From Alphaproteobacteria bacterium (lineage in GTDB: Bacteria; Pseudomonadota; Alphaproteobacteria; Rhizobiales; Beijerinckiaceae), in the NCBI GenBank assembly GCA_021325385.1, contig JAJPHH010000200.1, positions 1-64,000 on the forward strand: a stretch of 64,000 bases of DNA, read 5' to 3'. Every line of letters begins with the position of its first letter. The stretch's first letter is position 1. Under the pieces are notes generated by a model, which did no database searches, had not been told where the DNA came from, and was given only the letters and a program-made list of their open reading frames with translations. Position numbers and translations under genes: made by a program. Shown one piece after another: positions 56,499 to 64,000 of the stretch.

Positions 56499-58763
56499 CT
56501 AAAGCCGCACTCCGAGCCGCTCCGCCAGCGCCGTCAGCGGCTCGCGCAGCGAGGCCGCATCGCCGCTCCGCGCAAGCAGTTTCGCGATCTCCTCCGCCGC
56601 CGCGCCGGCGTCAAGCGACAGGATCATCGCCTTGACCGGCCCGATCGAGGTCGCCGCCATGGACAGGCCGCGATAGCCGAGCGCGACCAGCGTCATCGCC
56701 TCGAGGGCGCGCCCGCCGATCTCGCCGCACAGCGTCACCGGTTTGCCGGCCCGGCGGCCGGCTTCGGCGATCGCCGCCAGCGCGCGCAGGAAGCCGGCCG
56801 ACAGAGGATCGAAACGCGCCGCGACGCGCCGGTTGTCGCGATCCGCGGCGAAGAAATACTGCGTCAGATCGTTGGAGCCGACCGAGAGGAAATCGGCCCG
56901 CTCGGCGATTTCGTCAAGCTGCCAGAGCAGCGACGGCACCTCGACCATGACGCCGAGCTTGACGTCGGCCGGCCGCGAGCGGCCGCAGCGGTCGTTGAAG
57001 ACGAGCTCGCGGTCGAGCAGGGCGCGCGCGGCGATGAATTCGTCGACGGTGGCGACCATTGGCAGCATGATGCGCAGATTGCGGCCTGCGCCGGCGCGCA
57101 GCATGGCGCGTAGTTGCGTGCGCAGCAGCGCCGGCTTGTCGAGGCCGATGCGGATCGCGCGCCAGCCAAGCGCCGGATTCTCCTCTTCCGGCCCCTTCAT
57201 ATAGGGCAGAACCTTGTCGCCGCCGATATCGAGCGTACGGAAAGTCACCGGCCGATCGCCAGCCGCATCGAGCACCGTCTCGTAGAGCTGCTGCTGGTCG
57301 GCGAGGCGCGGAAAGCGCGACGCGAGCATGAATTGCAGCTCGGTGCGGAAGAGACCGATCGCTTCAGCGCCAGTCTCGTCGAGATGCGGCAGATCGACAA
57401 TGAGGCCGGCGTTCATATGCAGCGCGACGGCCACCCCGTCGCGGGTGACGGCGGGCGTTTCGCGCAATTGGCGATATTGCTCCTGCCGGCGGGCGCGCAG
57501 GCGCGCCTTCTCGGCATAGGACGCCTCGACGTCCGACGGCGGCCGCAATTGCACTTCGCCGGAGCCGCCGTCGACGATGATGGCGTCCCCCTGTTCGGCG
57601 ATTTCGGAAATATTGGCGACTTCGCTGACCGCGGGGATCGATAGAGCTCTGGCGACAATGGCGACATGACTCGCCGCGCCCGCCTCCTCCAAGACCAGGC
57701 CGCGCAGGCGGTGGCGGTCATAGTCGAGCAGGGCGGCCGGCCCCATCGAGCGGGCGACCAGGATGGCGTTTTCCGGCAATTCGCTTGGATCGAGCGTCAG
57801 GCTCTGGCCGGCGAGCTGATGGAGCAGGCGATTGGCGAGATCGGAAAGATCGTGCAGGCGATCGCGTAAATAGGGGTCGGTCTGGCGTTGCAGTCGGGCG
57901 CGCGCGTCGTTCATCACCCGTTCGACCGCGGCTTCCGCGGTCAGGCCGCCCATCACCGCCTCGTTGAGGCGACGCAGCCAGCCGCGGTCATGAGCGATCA
58001 TCCGGTAGGCTTCGAGCACGTCGCGATGTTCGCCGTCGCCCGATTGCTCCGTCCGGCCGATCAATTCGTCGACCGAGGCGCGCATCGCCGCGATGGCGCG
58101 ATCGAGGCGCTCGATCTCCGCCGGAATGTCGTCGGCGACGAGCTTGGTGACCGCGACGCGCGGCTGATGAAGGACGACATGGCCGAGGCCGAGCCCTTCC
58201 GCGATCGGCGCGCCCTTCAGCGCGATCGGCCGGCGCAAGGCGATGTCGACGCCGGGCTTGACGATCGACTGCAATTCGCCGGAGGCGATGAGCTCGGCGA
58301 GCAGCATCGCCGTGGTCTGCAGCGCCTCGACCTCTTCTTCCGAATAGGTGCGGCGGGCCCGGTTCTGCACGACGAGCACGCCGAGCGTCGCGCCGCCTCG
58401 CAAGACCGGCACGCCGAGGAAGGATTGATAGATTTCTTCGCCCGTCTCGGGCTTATAGGAGAAGGCGGGGTGGCTTTGGGCGTCGGAGAGGGCGAGCGGC
58501 TCAGCGGTTGACGCGATCAGGCCGACCAAGCCCTCGCCGGGCTTCATCGTCGTGACATGCACCGCTTCGCGCTTCAGGCCCTCGGTCGCGAACAGCTCCA
58601 ATGGGCCGTCGGCTCGCGCCACGTAGAGCGAGCAGACTTCGGCCACCATATTGGAGGCGATGAGGACGACGATCCTGTCCAGCCGCGCCTGGGCCGTGAC
58701 CGGCTCCGCCATGACCTCGCGAAGCCGCCGCAGCAGAAGACGCGGTCCGCCCGGGGCGCGCAT
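56499..58763 (-). CDS. ptsP: Phosphoenolpyruvate-protein phosphotransferase PtsP (EI-Ntr)
   Basis: First enzyme of the nitrogen PTS, 754 residues. The N-terminal GAF domain (residues about 20-165) is the glutamine sensor. Then come the PEP-utilising domains: the phosphorylated His H366 in GAASHVAIVARAL, and the C-terminal barrel with FRTLDIGGDKVLPY and TLCGEIGGRALEAM including the catalytic Cys. It phosphorylates PtsO and so regulates K+ and carbon storage. ATG 58763 follows GAGGAGAAAC, a strong site; the open frame extends 95 codons further 5' without protein character. It is near prfA, a typical neighbour in related genomes. Confidence 0.96.
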   Translation of the reverse strand: MRAPGGPRLLLRRLREVMAEPVTAQARLDRIVVLIASNMVAEVCSLYVARADGPLELFATEGLKREAVHVTTMKPGEGLVGLIASTAEPLALSDAQSHPAFSYKPETGEEIYQSFLGVPVLRGGATLGVLVVQNRARRTYSEEEVEALQTTAMLLAELIASGELQSIVKPGVDIALRRPIALKGAPIAEGLGLGHVVLHQPRVAVTKLVADDIPAEIERLDRAIAAMRASVDELIGRTEQSGDGEHRDVLEAYRMIAHDRGWLRRLNEAVMGGLTAEAAVERVMNDARARLQRQTDPYLRDRLHDLSDLANRLLHQLAGQSLTLDPSELPENAILVARSMGPAALLDYDRHRLRGLVLEEAGAASHVAIVARALSIPAVSEVANISEIAEQGDAIIVDGGSGEVQLRPPSDVEASYAEKARLRARRQEQYRQLRETPAVTRDGVAVALHMNAGLIVDLPHLDETGAEAIGLFRTELQFMLASRFPRLADQQQLYETVLDAAGDRPVTFRTLDIGGDKVLPYMKGPEEENPALGWRAIRIGLDKPALLRTQLRAMLRAGAGRNLRIMLPMVATVDEFIAARALLDRELVFNDRCGRSRPADVKLGVMVEVPSLLWQLDEIAERADFLSVGSNDLTQYFFAADRDNRRVAARFDPLSAGFLRALAAIAEAGRRAGKPVTLCGEIGGRALEAMTLVALGYRGLSMAATSIGPVKAMILSLDAGAAAEEIAKLLARSGDAASLREPLTALAERLGVRL

Positions 58764-59102
58764 GTTTCTCCTCGTCCTGTCCCGCCTTCCGCCTTTCGGC
58801 CTCGCGTTAGGCGGAACCCTCAACCCATCGCCGCCGCGCCAAGTTCGGGCTGAGCCGGCGCGAAATGACGCGGCCCTCGGCGCTCGAAATCGGCTCGCAA
58901 AATCCAAGCGTATGCAAGACGCGAGCCTGGGCCGATCGACGACCTCCCGGTCTTCGATCGGCGCCTGTTTGGCCTCGCCCTGTCCGGGGGACTCAAATTT
59001 TGGGGTCCGGCTTGACGCCGTATAGCCAATCCGCGTCGCGCCCGGCAAGCGGCCATGGCGGCGGCGAGCCTTGGGGCCGAAATCAGGGCTTCGCCGGCCT
59101 CG
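58764..59102. other. Intergenic region without a recognised gene
   Basis: The 339 bases upstream of ptsP, towards the end of the solute-binding gene, contain no coding sequence, RNA or repeat that I can support. The ptsP promoter is presumably here. Confidence 0.5.
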
Positions 59103-60692
59103 TCACGCTTTCAGAAAGGCTTTGTCGAGAATATAGCCGTTGGCGAGCTCAGATCCGCCGCGCGCGGCGTAGCCGCTGATCGCGTCGCGGCGGGCGTCGA
59201 TCCAGTCGCGAAACAGCGGAATGATCGCGCCGCCTTGCTCGTGCAGCATGGCCTGCATCTCCCAGATATAGGGCTTTCGCTTGGCTTCGTCGATTTCGCT
59301 TTTCGCGGCGGCCAGCAGCTTCTCGAACTGATCGTTCCGCCAATGCGTCTCGTTCAAAGGCGACTCGGCGCCATAGGCGAGCGCGAGAATATGGGTCGCA
59401 GCCGGGCGGCCGCTCCAATAACTTTCGACGAACGGCGCCTTGAGCCAAACATTTTCCCAGAACCCTTCCGTCGGGTCGTTCCTGATCTGCATTTTGAAGC
59501 CGGCCTGTTTGGCGCCCGCCTGCGCCAGAGCCGCGGCCTCGGGCGCGCCGGAAAACGCGGCTTCGGACGCCTCCAACAGAAGCTGGGAATCGCCTAATCC
59601 CGATCGCTTGAGATAGTACGCCGCCCGATCGGGGTCGTGTCGGCGCTGCGGCAGCTCCTTATTAAAGTAGGGATCGTTGGGCGGAACGGGATGATCATTG
59701 CCGATCGCGCCGAAACCGGCGAAGAGGGTGCGGAGGATCAGTTCGCGGTCGATGGCGTATTTTAGCGCTAGCCGGAAGTCGGGATTGTCGAAAGGCGGCC
59801 TGTCGACCTGCATCGCCATGACCGGATGCCAGCCGCTCGACGCATGGAGCGCCTCGATTTTCGGCGTTTTTTGCAACAACGCGACGGTCCTGGGATCGAC
59901 GCGGTTGATGACGTCGACTTGGCCGGCGACCAGCGCGTTGACGCGCTCCGAATTCTCGGCGAGGACCGTGATGTCCGCGGCGTCAAAATTGCCGCGGCCC
60001 TCGCTCGAGCGCCAATAATCAGGCGCCTTCTTGAGCGCGACCTGAACGCCCGGCTCGAACTTGTCGAGGAGATAGGCGCCCGTGCCGACCGGCTTCGACC
60101 AATTCTTGAAGCCCTCAGGCGTCATCAGCAGACGGCAATCGGTCAAGACGTAAGGAAAGTCGGCGTCGGCGACGTCCAGGCTGATCTGGAATTGGTATTT
60201 GTCGAGCTTCTTGATGTCCGTGACCGCCCGCAAATCGCGCGAGGCGAGCGACTTTCCGGTGCGATGCCGGTTGAGCGAGGCGACGGCGTCGTCGGCCGTG
60301 AATTCTTGGCCATTTGAGAATTTGACGCTCTTGCGCAGATTGAAAATCCAGGTCCTGGCGCCGTCCTTGGGCTCCCAATTCGCGGCCAATTCAGGCTTGA
60401 CCGCCCCCTCGGGGGTCAGTTCGACGAGGCCATTGAACAGGCCGCGGCCGACCACGATCATGACGGAATCGGCGTAGCTGATCGGATCGAGACTGTCCGA
60501 CGGAGCGCCGCCGGCGAGGCCGAGGCGCAAGATTCCGGCCTTCTTGATCGCCTCAACCTTGGTTTCGGCGGCGCTGGCGGCGCGTGCGGCCAACGCAGCC
60601 GAGCCGCCGAGCGCCGCCGCGCCAGCCAAAAAGCCGCGGCGCGACACGGCGTCGCCTCCCGGCCCGTCGCGTCCGTGATCCAGCTTGTCCAT
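59103..60692 (-). CDS. ABC transporter substrate-binding protein, family 5 (peptide/opine type)
   Basis: Periplasmic solute-binding protein of 529 residues. The N-terminus has a Tat signal, SRRGFLAGAAALGG, indicating export in folded form. The SBP family 5 motifs follow: ILRLGLAGGAPSDSLDPISY, GLVELTPEGAVKPELAANWEPKDGARTWIFNLRKSVKFSNGQEFTADDAVAS, and DPDRAAYYLKRSGLGD. It could bind peptides, opines, nickel or a sugar derivative. No permease or ATPase gene is nearby, so it is an orphan here. ATG 60692 fits the Tat signal well. Confidence 0.9.
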   Translation of the reverse strand: MDKLDHGRDGPGGDAVSRRGFLAGAAALGGSAALAARAASAAETKVEAIKKAGILRLGLAGGAPSDSLDPISYADSVMIVVGRGLFNGLVELTPEGAVKPELAANWEPKDGARTWIFNLRKSVKFSNGQEFTADDAVASLNRHRTGKSLASRDLRAVTDIKKLDKYQFQISLDVADADFPYVLTDCRLLMTPEGFKNWSKPVGTGAYLLDKFEPGVQVALKKAPDYWRSSEGRGNFDAADITVLAENSERVNALVAGQVDVINRVDPRTVALLQKTPKIEALHASSGWHPVMAMQVDRPPFDNPDFRLALKYAIDRELILRTLFAGFGAIGNDHPVPPNDPYFNKELPQRRHDPDRAAYYLKRSGLGDSQLLLEASEAAFSGAPEAAALAQAGAKQAGFKMQIRNDPTEGFWENVWLKAPFVESYWSGRPAATHILALAYGAESPLNETHWRNDQFEKLLAAAKSEIDEAKRKPYIWEMQAMLHEQGGAIIPLFRDWIDARRDAISGYAARGGSELANGYILDKAFLKA

Positions 60693-61008
60693 CGGCCCTT
60701 TCCCATGCGCCGGCGCGCGGCGGAACGCCGAAGCGAGAATCGGTTTTTGGAGCGAGCAAAGTCAATCGCGCAAAGCGCCGCCCCCGACGCCGAAATTTTA
60801 GGCGAATCGGACGGACAATTCAGGGTCGCCGAGGGCCCGCGCCGCGTTGACTCGCCCTCTGACGGCCATTAGGGGTTGCCGCCGTCCGGCGCGAAGCCAG
60901 CGCCCCCTCGAGAGGGCGAGGCGGCGTTAGGAACGGGTCTCAACGATTTCTCGGCGCAGGAACGGCGTTTTCGCCGCGGGACGAGCGGCGAGAGGAGAGC
61001 GCGAACCG
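60693..61008. other. Divergent intergenic region
   Basis: The 316 bases between the solute-binding gene (minus) and etfB (plus) contain no gene. GAGAGGAGAGCG just before 61009 is the etfB ribosome site. No other site is recognised. Confidence 0.55.
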
Positions 61009-61758
61009 ATGAAGATTCTCGTGCCCGTCAAACGGGTGGTCGATTACAACATCAAGATCAGGGTGAAGCCGGACGGCGGCGGCGTCGAACTCGCCAATGT
61101 CAAAATGTCGATGAACCCGTTCGACGAGATCGCCGTCGAAGAAGCGCTGCGCCAAAAGGAAGCGGGCAAAGCCAGCGAAGTCGTCGTGGTCTCGATCGGA
61201 CCGGCCCAATCGGCCGAGACCATCCGCACCGCCCTCGCTATGGGCGCGGATCGCGGGATTCTCATCAAGACGGATCAGATCGTCGAGCCGCTCGCCGTCG
61301 CCAAGCTGTTGAAGGGCGCGATCGAAGCGGAACAGCCCGGTCTCGTCATTCTCGGCAAGCAGGCGATCGACGACGATTGCAATCAGACGGGCCAGATGCT
61401 CGCCGCTTTGCTCGGCTGGGGCCAGGGCTCCTTCGCCTCCAAGGTGGTGATCGGCGAGGGCGTGGTCGATGTGACCCGCGAAGTCGATGGCGGCTTGCAG
61501 ACTGTCCAACTCAAATTGCCGGCGATCGTCACGACGGATCTGCGCCTGAACGAGCCGCGCTAAGCTTCGCTCCCCAACATCATGAAGGCGAAGAAAAAGC
61601 CGATCGACGAAAAGACGCCGGCGGATTTCGGCGTCGACGTCGCGCCGCGGCTCAAGGTGCTCAAGACCGTCGAGCCAGGCGGCCGCAAGGCCGGCGTCAA
61701 GGTCAAGTCGGTGGCGGAGCTTGTCGCCAAGCTCAAAGACGAAGCGGGAGTGATCTGA
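61009..61758 (+). pseudogene. etfB: Electron transfer flavoprotein beta subunit, interrupted by an in-frame TAA
   Basis: The beta subunit of ETF passes electrons from acyl-CoA and other dehydrogenases to ETF-ubiquinone oxidoreductase. The first 184 residues match EtfB ([60 protein letters not shown]). After LRLNEPR a TAA (61561-61563) stands where the family has Tyr. The frame then continues perfectly: [16 protein letters not shown], the recognition loop, through to [11 protein letters not shown] and a TGA at 61756. The total of 249 codons equals a normal EtfB. TAC to TAA is one substitution. A 184-residue product would lack the partner-recognition loop. Sequencing error is the main alternative. 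etfA follows after one base. Confidence 0.9.
61561..61563 (+). other. In-frame TAA (ochre) codon inside etfB
   Basis: CGC-TAA-GCT-TCG lies where EtfB proteins read Arg-Tyr-Ala-Ser/Thr-Leu-Pro. One C-to-A or T-to-A change in TAC/TAT explains it. It also creates an AAGCTT site. An in-frame ATG at 61582 lies 18 bases after it but has no ribosome site. Confidence 0.9.
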
Positions 61759-61759
61759 G

Positions 61760-62704
61760 ATGGCGACTTTGCTCCTGGCGGAAGTCGCCAATGGCCATCT
61801 AGCCGACATCGTCGCCAAGGCGCTGACCGCGGCGACGCAGCTCGGCGAACCCGTCGATGTTCTTGTCGCCGGCCGCAATGTCGGCGCGGCCGCGGAGGCT
61901 GCGTCGAAGCTCGCCGGCGTCGCCAAAGTGCGGGTCGCGGACGATCCGCTCTATGAGCACGGCCTCGCAGAGCCGCTCGCCGCTTTGCTCCTGTCGCTGG
62001 CCGGCGATTATTCGGCGATCGTCGCCGGTTCGAGCGCCTTTTCGAAGAACGTCATGCCGCGCGTCGCCGCTTTGCTCGACGTGATGCAGGTTTCCGACAT
62101 CATCAGGGTGGTCTCGCCCGACACGTTCGAGCGGCCGATCTATGCCGGCAACGCCATCCAGACGGTGCAGACGGCTGAGCCGAAAAAGATCATCACGGTG
62201 CGCACCGCCTCCTTCCAGGCGACCGGCGCAGGCGGCTCGGCCCCGATTGAACCGGTCGCGGCCGCCGGCGATCCCGGCGTCTCGTCCTTCAAGGGCGAAG
62301 AACTCGCGCGCTCCGATCGACCGGAGCTGACCTCGGCCAAAATCGTCATTTCAGGCGGCCGGGCGATGCAGAACGCCGAAAACTTCAAGAAATATATCGA
62401 GCCCGTCGCAGACAAGCTCGGCGCGGCGATGGGCGCTTCGCGCGCGGCGGTCGATGCAGGCTACGCGCCGAACGATTGGCAGGTCGGCCAGACCGGCAAG
62501 GTGGTGGCGCCGGAACTTTACATCGCCGTCGGCATTTCCGGCGCGATTCAGCACCTGGCGGGAATGAAAGATTCGAAGGTCATCGTCGCGATCAACAAGG
62601 ACGAAGAGGCGCCGATTTTTCAGGTCGCCGATTACGGCCTTGTCGCCGATCTGTTCACTGCCTTGCCCGAACTGGAGCAGGAGTTGAGCAAGGCCGGACG
62701 GTAG
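61760..62704 (+). CDS. etfA: Electron transfer flavoprotein alpha subunit
   Basis: FAD-carrying subunit of ETF, 314 residues. The C-terminal FAD domain has the family signature: SGGRAMQNAENFKKYIEPVADKLGAAMGASRAAVDAGYAPNDWQVGQTGKVVAPELYIAVGISGAIQHLAGM, then VAINKDEEAPIFQVADYGLVADLFTALPELEQEL. It is complete and intact. The ATG is one base after the full-length etfB stop, so it was coupled to etfB. If etfB really terminates early, ribosomes would not reach this start by coupling, which may reduce expression. Confidence 0.96.
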   Translation: MATLLLAEVANGHLADIVAKALTAATQLGEPVDVLVAGRNVGAAAEAASKLAGVAKVRVADDPLYEHGLAEPLAALLLSLAGDYSAIVAGSSAFSKNVMPRVAALLDVMQVSDIIRVVSPDTFERPIYAGNAIQTVQTAEPKKIITVRTASFQATGAGGSAPIEPVAAAGDPGVSSFKGEELARSDRPELTSAKIVISGGRAMQNAENFKKYIEPVADKLGAAMGASRAAVDAGYAPNDWQVGQTGKVVAPELYIAVGISGAIQHLAGMKDSKVIVAINKDEEAPIFQVADYGLVADLFTALPELEQELSKAGR

Positions 62705-62807
62705 GCAAGCCCTAAGCAAGCTTCAAGGGGCTTAAAGCCCTGGACGCGCCGCCCCCTCGGCTTATGATCGCGGCGTCTTTGGAGCGGCGCGGCCGTCGGA
62801 TGAAGAG

Positions 62808-63689
62808 ATGACGATGGCGATCAACAAGGTTGGCGTGATCGGCGCCGGGCAGATGGGCAACGGCATCGCGCAGGTCTGCGCGGTCGCCGGCCTCGACGTC
62901 GTCATGAACGACGTGAGCGACGATCGGCTCAAGGCGGCGCTGGCGACGATTAACGGTCATTTGGCGCGCGAAGTCTCTCGCGGTCAACTCGATGAAGCCA
63001 AGCGCCAGCAGGCGCTGGCGCGCATCGAGACGACGACGACGCTCGATAAGCTCTCCGATTGCGACCTCGTCATCGAGGCTGCGTCGGAGAACGAAGAGGT
63101 CAAGCGCAAGATTTTCACGAACTTGCGCCCCTATCTCAAAAGCGACGCGATCGTCGCCTCGAACACGTCCTCGATCTCGATCACGCGGCTTGCTTCGATC
63201 AACGCCCATCCCGAGCGCTTCATCGGCATTCATTTCATGAATCCCGTGCCGCGCATGCAACTCGTCGAGCTGATCCGCGGCATCGCAACCCAGGACGAGA
63301 CGTTCGAAACGGCCAAGGCCTTCGTCACCCGGCTCGGCAAGACGGCGACGCTGTCGGAGGATTTTCCCGCCTTCATCGTCAACCGCATCCTGCTGCCGAT
63401 GATCAACGAGGCGATCTATACGCTCTATGAGGGCGTCGGCACGGTCGAAGCGATCGACACCGCCATGCGGCTCGGCGCCAATCATCCGATGGGACCGCTG
63501 CAGCTCGCCGATTTCATCGGCCTCGACACCTGCCTTGCCGTGATGCAGGTGCTGCACGAAGGCCTCGCCGACTCCAAATACCGGCCTTGCCCGTTGCTGG
63601 TGAAATATGTCGAAGCGGGCTGGCTCGGCCGCAAGACGCAGCGCGGGTTCTACGATTACCGCGGCGAACACCCGATGCCGACGCGGTGA
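62808..63689 (+). CDS. 3-hydroxybutyryl-CoA dehydrogenase
   Basis: Enzyme of 293 residues that interconverts acetoacetyl-CoA and (S)-3-hydroxybutyryl-CoA with NAD(P)H. The Rossmann motif GAGQMGNGIA is at residues 12-21, and IEAASENEEVKRKIF follows. The catalytic His is in FIGIHFMNPVPRMQLVE near residue 143, and the C-terminal domain has ADFIGLDTCLAVMQVLHEG and GRKTQRGFYDY. ATG 62808 or 62814 could start it. It lies about 100 bases after etfA, the usual etfBA-hbd order in this group. It could link acyl-CoA oxidation to PHB. Confidence 0.94.
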   Translation: MTMAINKVGVIGAGQMGNGIAQVCAVAGLDVVMNDVSDDRLKAALATINGHLAREVSRGQLDEAKRQQALARIETTTTLDKLSDCDLVIEAASENEEVKRKIFTNLRPYLKSDAIVASNTSSISITRLASINAHPERFIGIHFMNPVPRMQLVELIRGIATQDETFETAKAFVTRLGKTATLSEDFPAFIVNRILLPMINEAIYTLYEGVGTVEAIDTAMRLGANHPMGPLQLADFIGLDTCLAVMQVLHEGLADSKYRPCPLLVKYVEAGWLGRKTQRGFYDYRGEHPMPTR

Positions 63690-63693
63690 GGCG

Positions 63694-63993
63694 ATGACGT
63701 CCGCGGGCGTTCAGACCGGATCGGCCGAAGCCAAAGTCCCGCTGACGATCGAGCTGACATCCGTCGTGACTTGTCCGATTTGCCGCCATCAGGCCGTCGA
63801 GAGCATGCCGGTCAACGCCTGCTTGGTCTTCTACGAATGCAAAGGCTGCGGGACTTTGCTGAAGCCAAAACAAGACGAATGCTGCGTCTTCTGTTCTTAT
63901 GGTTCGGCGCCTTGCCCGCCGATCCAGGCCGAGCGGGCCGCGGGCTCGGCGGCGTCGTGCTGCGGAGCAGGCCGCGGCGCTGACGGAACTTAA
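63694..63993 (+). CDS. GDCCVxC domain-containing protein
   Basis: Small protein of 99 residues with the family layout: a TSVVTCPICRHQAVESMP opening, FYECKGCGTLLKPK in the middle, then the hallmark ECCVFCSYGSAPCPPIQ. Eight or more Cys in pairs suggest metal binding. GDCCVxC proteins are linked to mercury or other metal resistance in some genomes, but no mer genes are here. The first residue of the hallmark is Asp-Glu-Cys rather than Gly-Asp-Cys, a small deviation. The start follows the hbd stop by four bases. Confidence 0.85.
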   Translation: MTSAGVQTGSAEAKVPLTIELTSVVTCPICRHQAVESMPVNACLVFYECKGCGTLLKPKQDECCVFCSYGSAPCPPIQAERAAGSAASCCGAGRGADGT

Positions 63994-64000
63994 GACCGCC

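Noticed and set aside
56499-59048. An N-terminal extension of PtsP from 59048
   Set aside because: No motif, basic low-complexity residues, and a strong ribosome site lies directly before ATG 58763.

Overview
The window is a GC-rich, tightly packed stretch of chromosome, most likely from an alphaproteobacterium of the order Hyphomicrobiales. The evidence is the two-piece, circularly permuted tmRNA with tag ANDNYAPVALAA, the sspB-DUF4169-ribbon-helix-helix trio, the thiC-thiO-thiS-thiG-thiE-thiD order, the nadD-rsfS-rlmH-envC-ctpA operon, etfB-etfA-hbd, and an intracellular PHB depolymerase. No gene fixes the genus; a Beijerinckiaceae/Methylocystaceae-like organism is a guess. I see no prophage, CRISPR array, transposase or rRNA, and no tRNA gene other than the tmRNA.

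Layout. 0-2 kb: gpsA, a YciI-like protein and an EVE-domain protein. 2-7 kb: a repeat-bearing gap, then a TetR-controlled molybdenum hydroxylase operon (fused 2Fe-2S/Mo subunit plus a FAD subunit with a CoxM/YagS-type cysteine cluster). 7-13 kb: carbon and storage metabolism (acs, a glutathione S-transferase, phaZ, a D-lactate dehydrogenase-type flavoprotein). 13-21 kb: envelope proteins (AsmA-like with a TolA-like tail, a beta-helix protein, a YXWGXW-type protein) around sspB and ssrA. 21-25 kb: a CaiB-family enzyme, twin small secreted proteins, an SDR epimerase and a secreted Cys-rich protein. 25-28.3 kb: an accessory-looking patch with a VapBC-type module, a cytochrome P450 and an unknown zinc-ribbon-like protein. 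28.3-38 kb: lysE and mutS, then the thiamine genes behind a TPP riboswitch. 38-44 kb: a DUF4431-like protein, a cyclase-TolB-TPR protein, a 200-bp inverted repeat, carA and yqeY. 44-49 kb: the ctpA operon. 49-55 kb: an esterase and an alpha-glucan/trehalose group. 55-59 kb: prfA and ptsP. 59-64 kb: an orphan solute-binding protein, etfBA, hbd and a GDCCVxC protein.

How the genes work together. Thiamine synthesis is nearly complete and riboswitch-controlled. phaZ, acs, hbd, ETF and the CaiB-family enzyme suggest PHB, acetate and acyl-CoA turnover. nadD to ctpA links NAD synthesis, ribosome maturation and peptidoglycan remodelling.

Most notable observations: (1) etfB carries a single in-frame TAA exactly where the conserved Tyr before its partner-recognition loop should be, with the rest of the frame intact; (2) the TetR/molybdenum hydroxylase operon has a sigma70-like promoter whose predicted start falls on the GTG codon, with two identical-core operators, one in the promoter spacer and one over the start; (3) gpsA and rsfS each have a strong Shine-Dalgarno placed for a CTG codon; (4) a 204-bp nested inverted repeat lies upstream of the cyclase gene; (5) palindromic repeats sit in the thi operon and touch the carA start codon.
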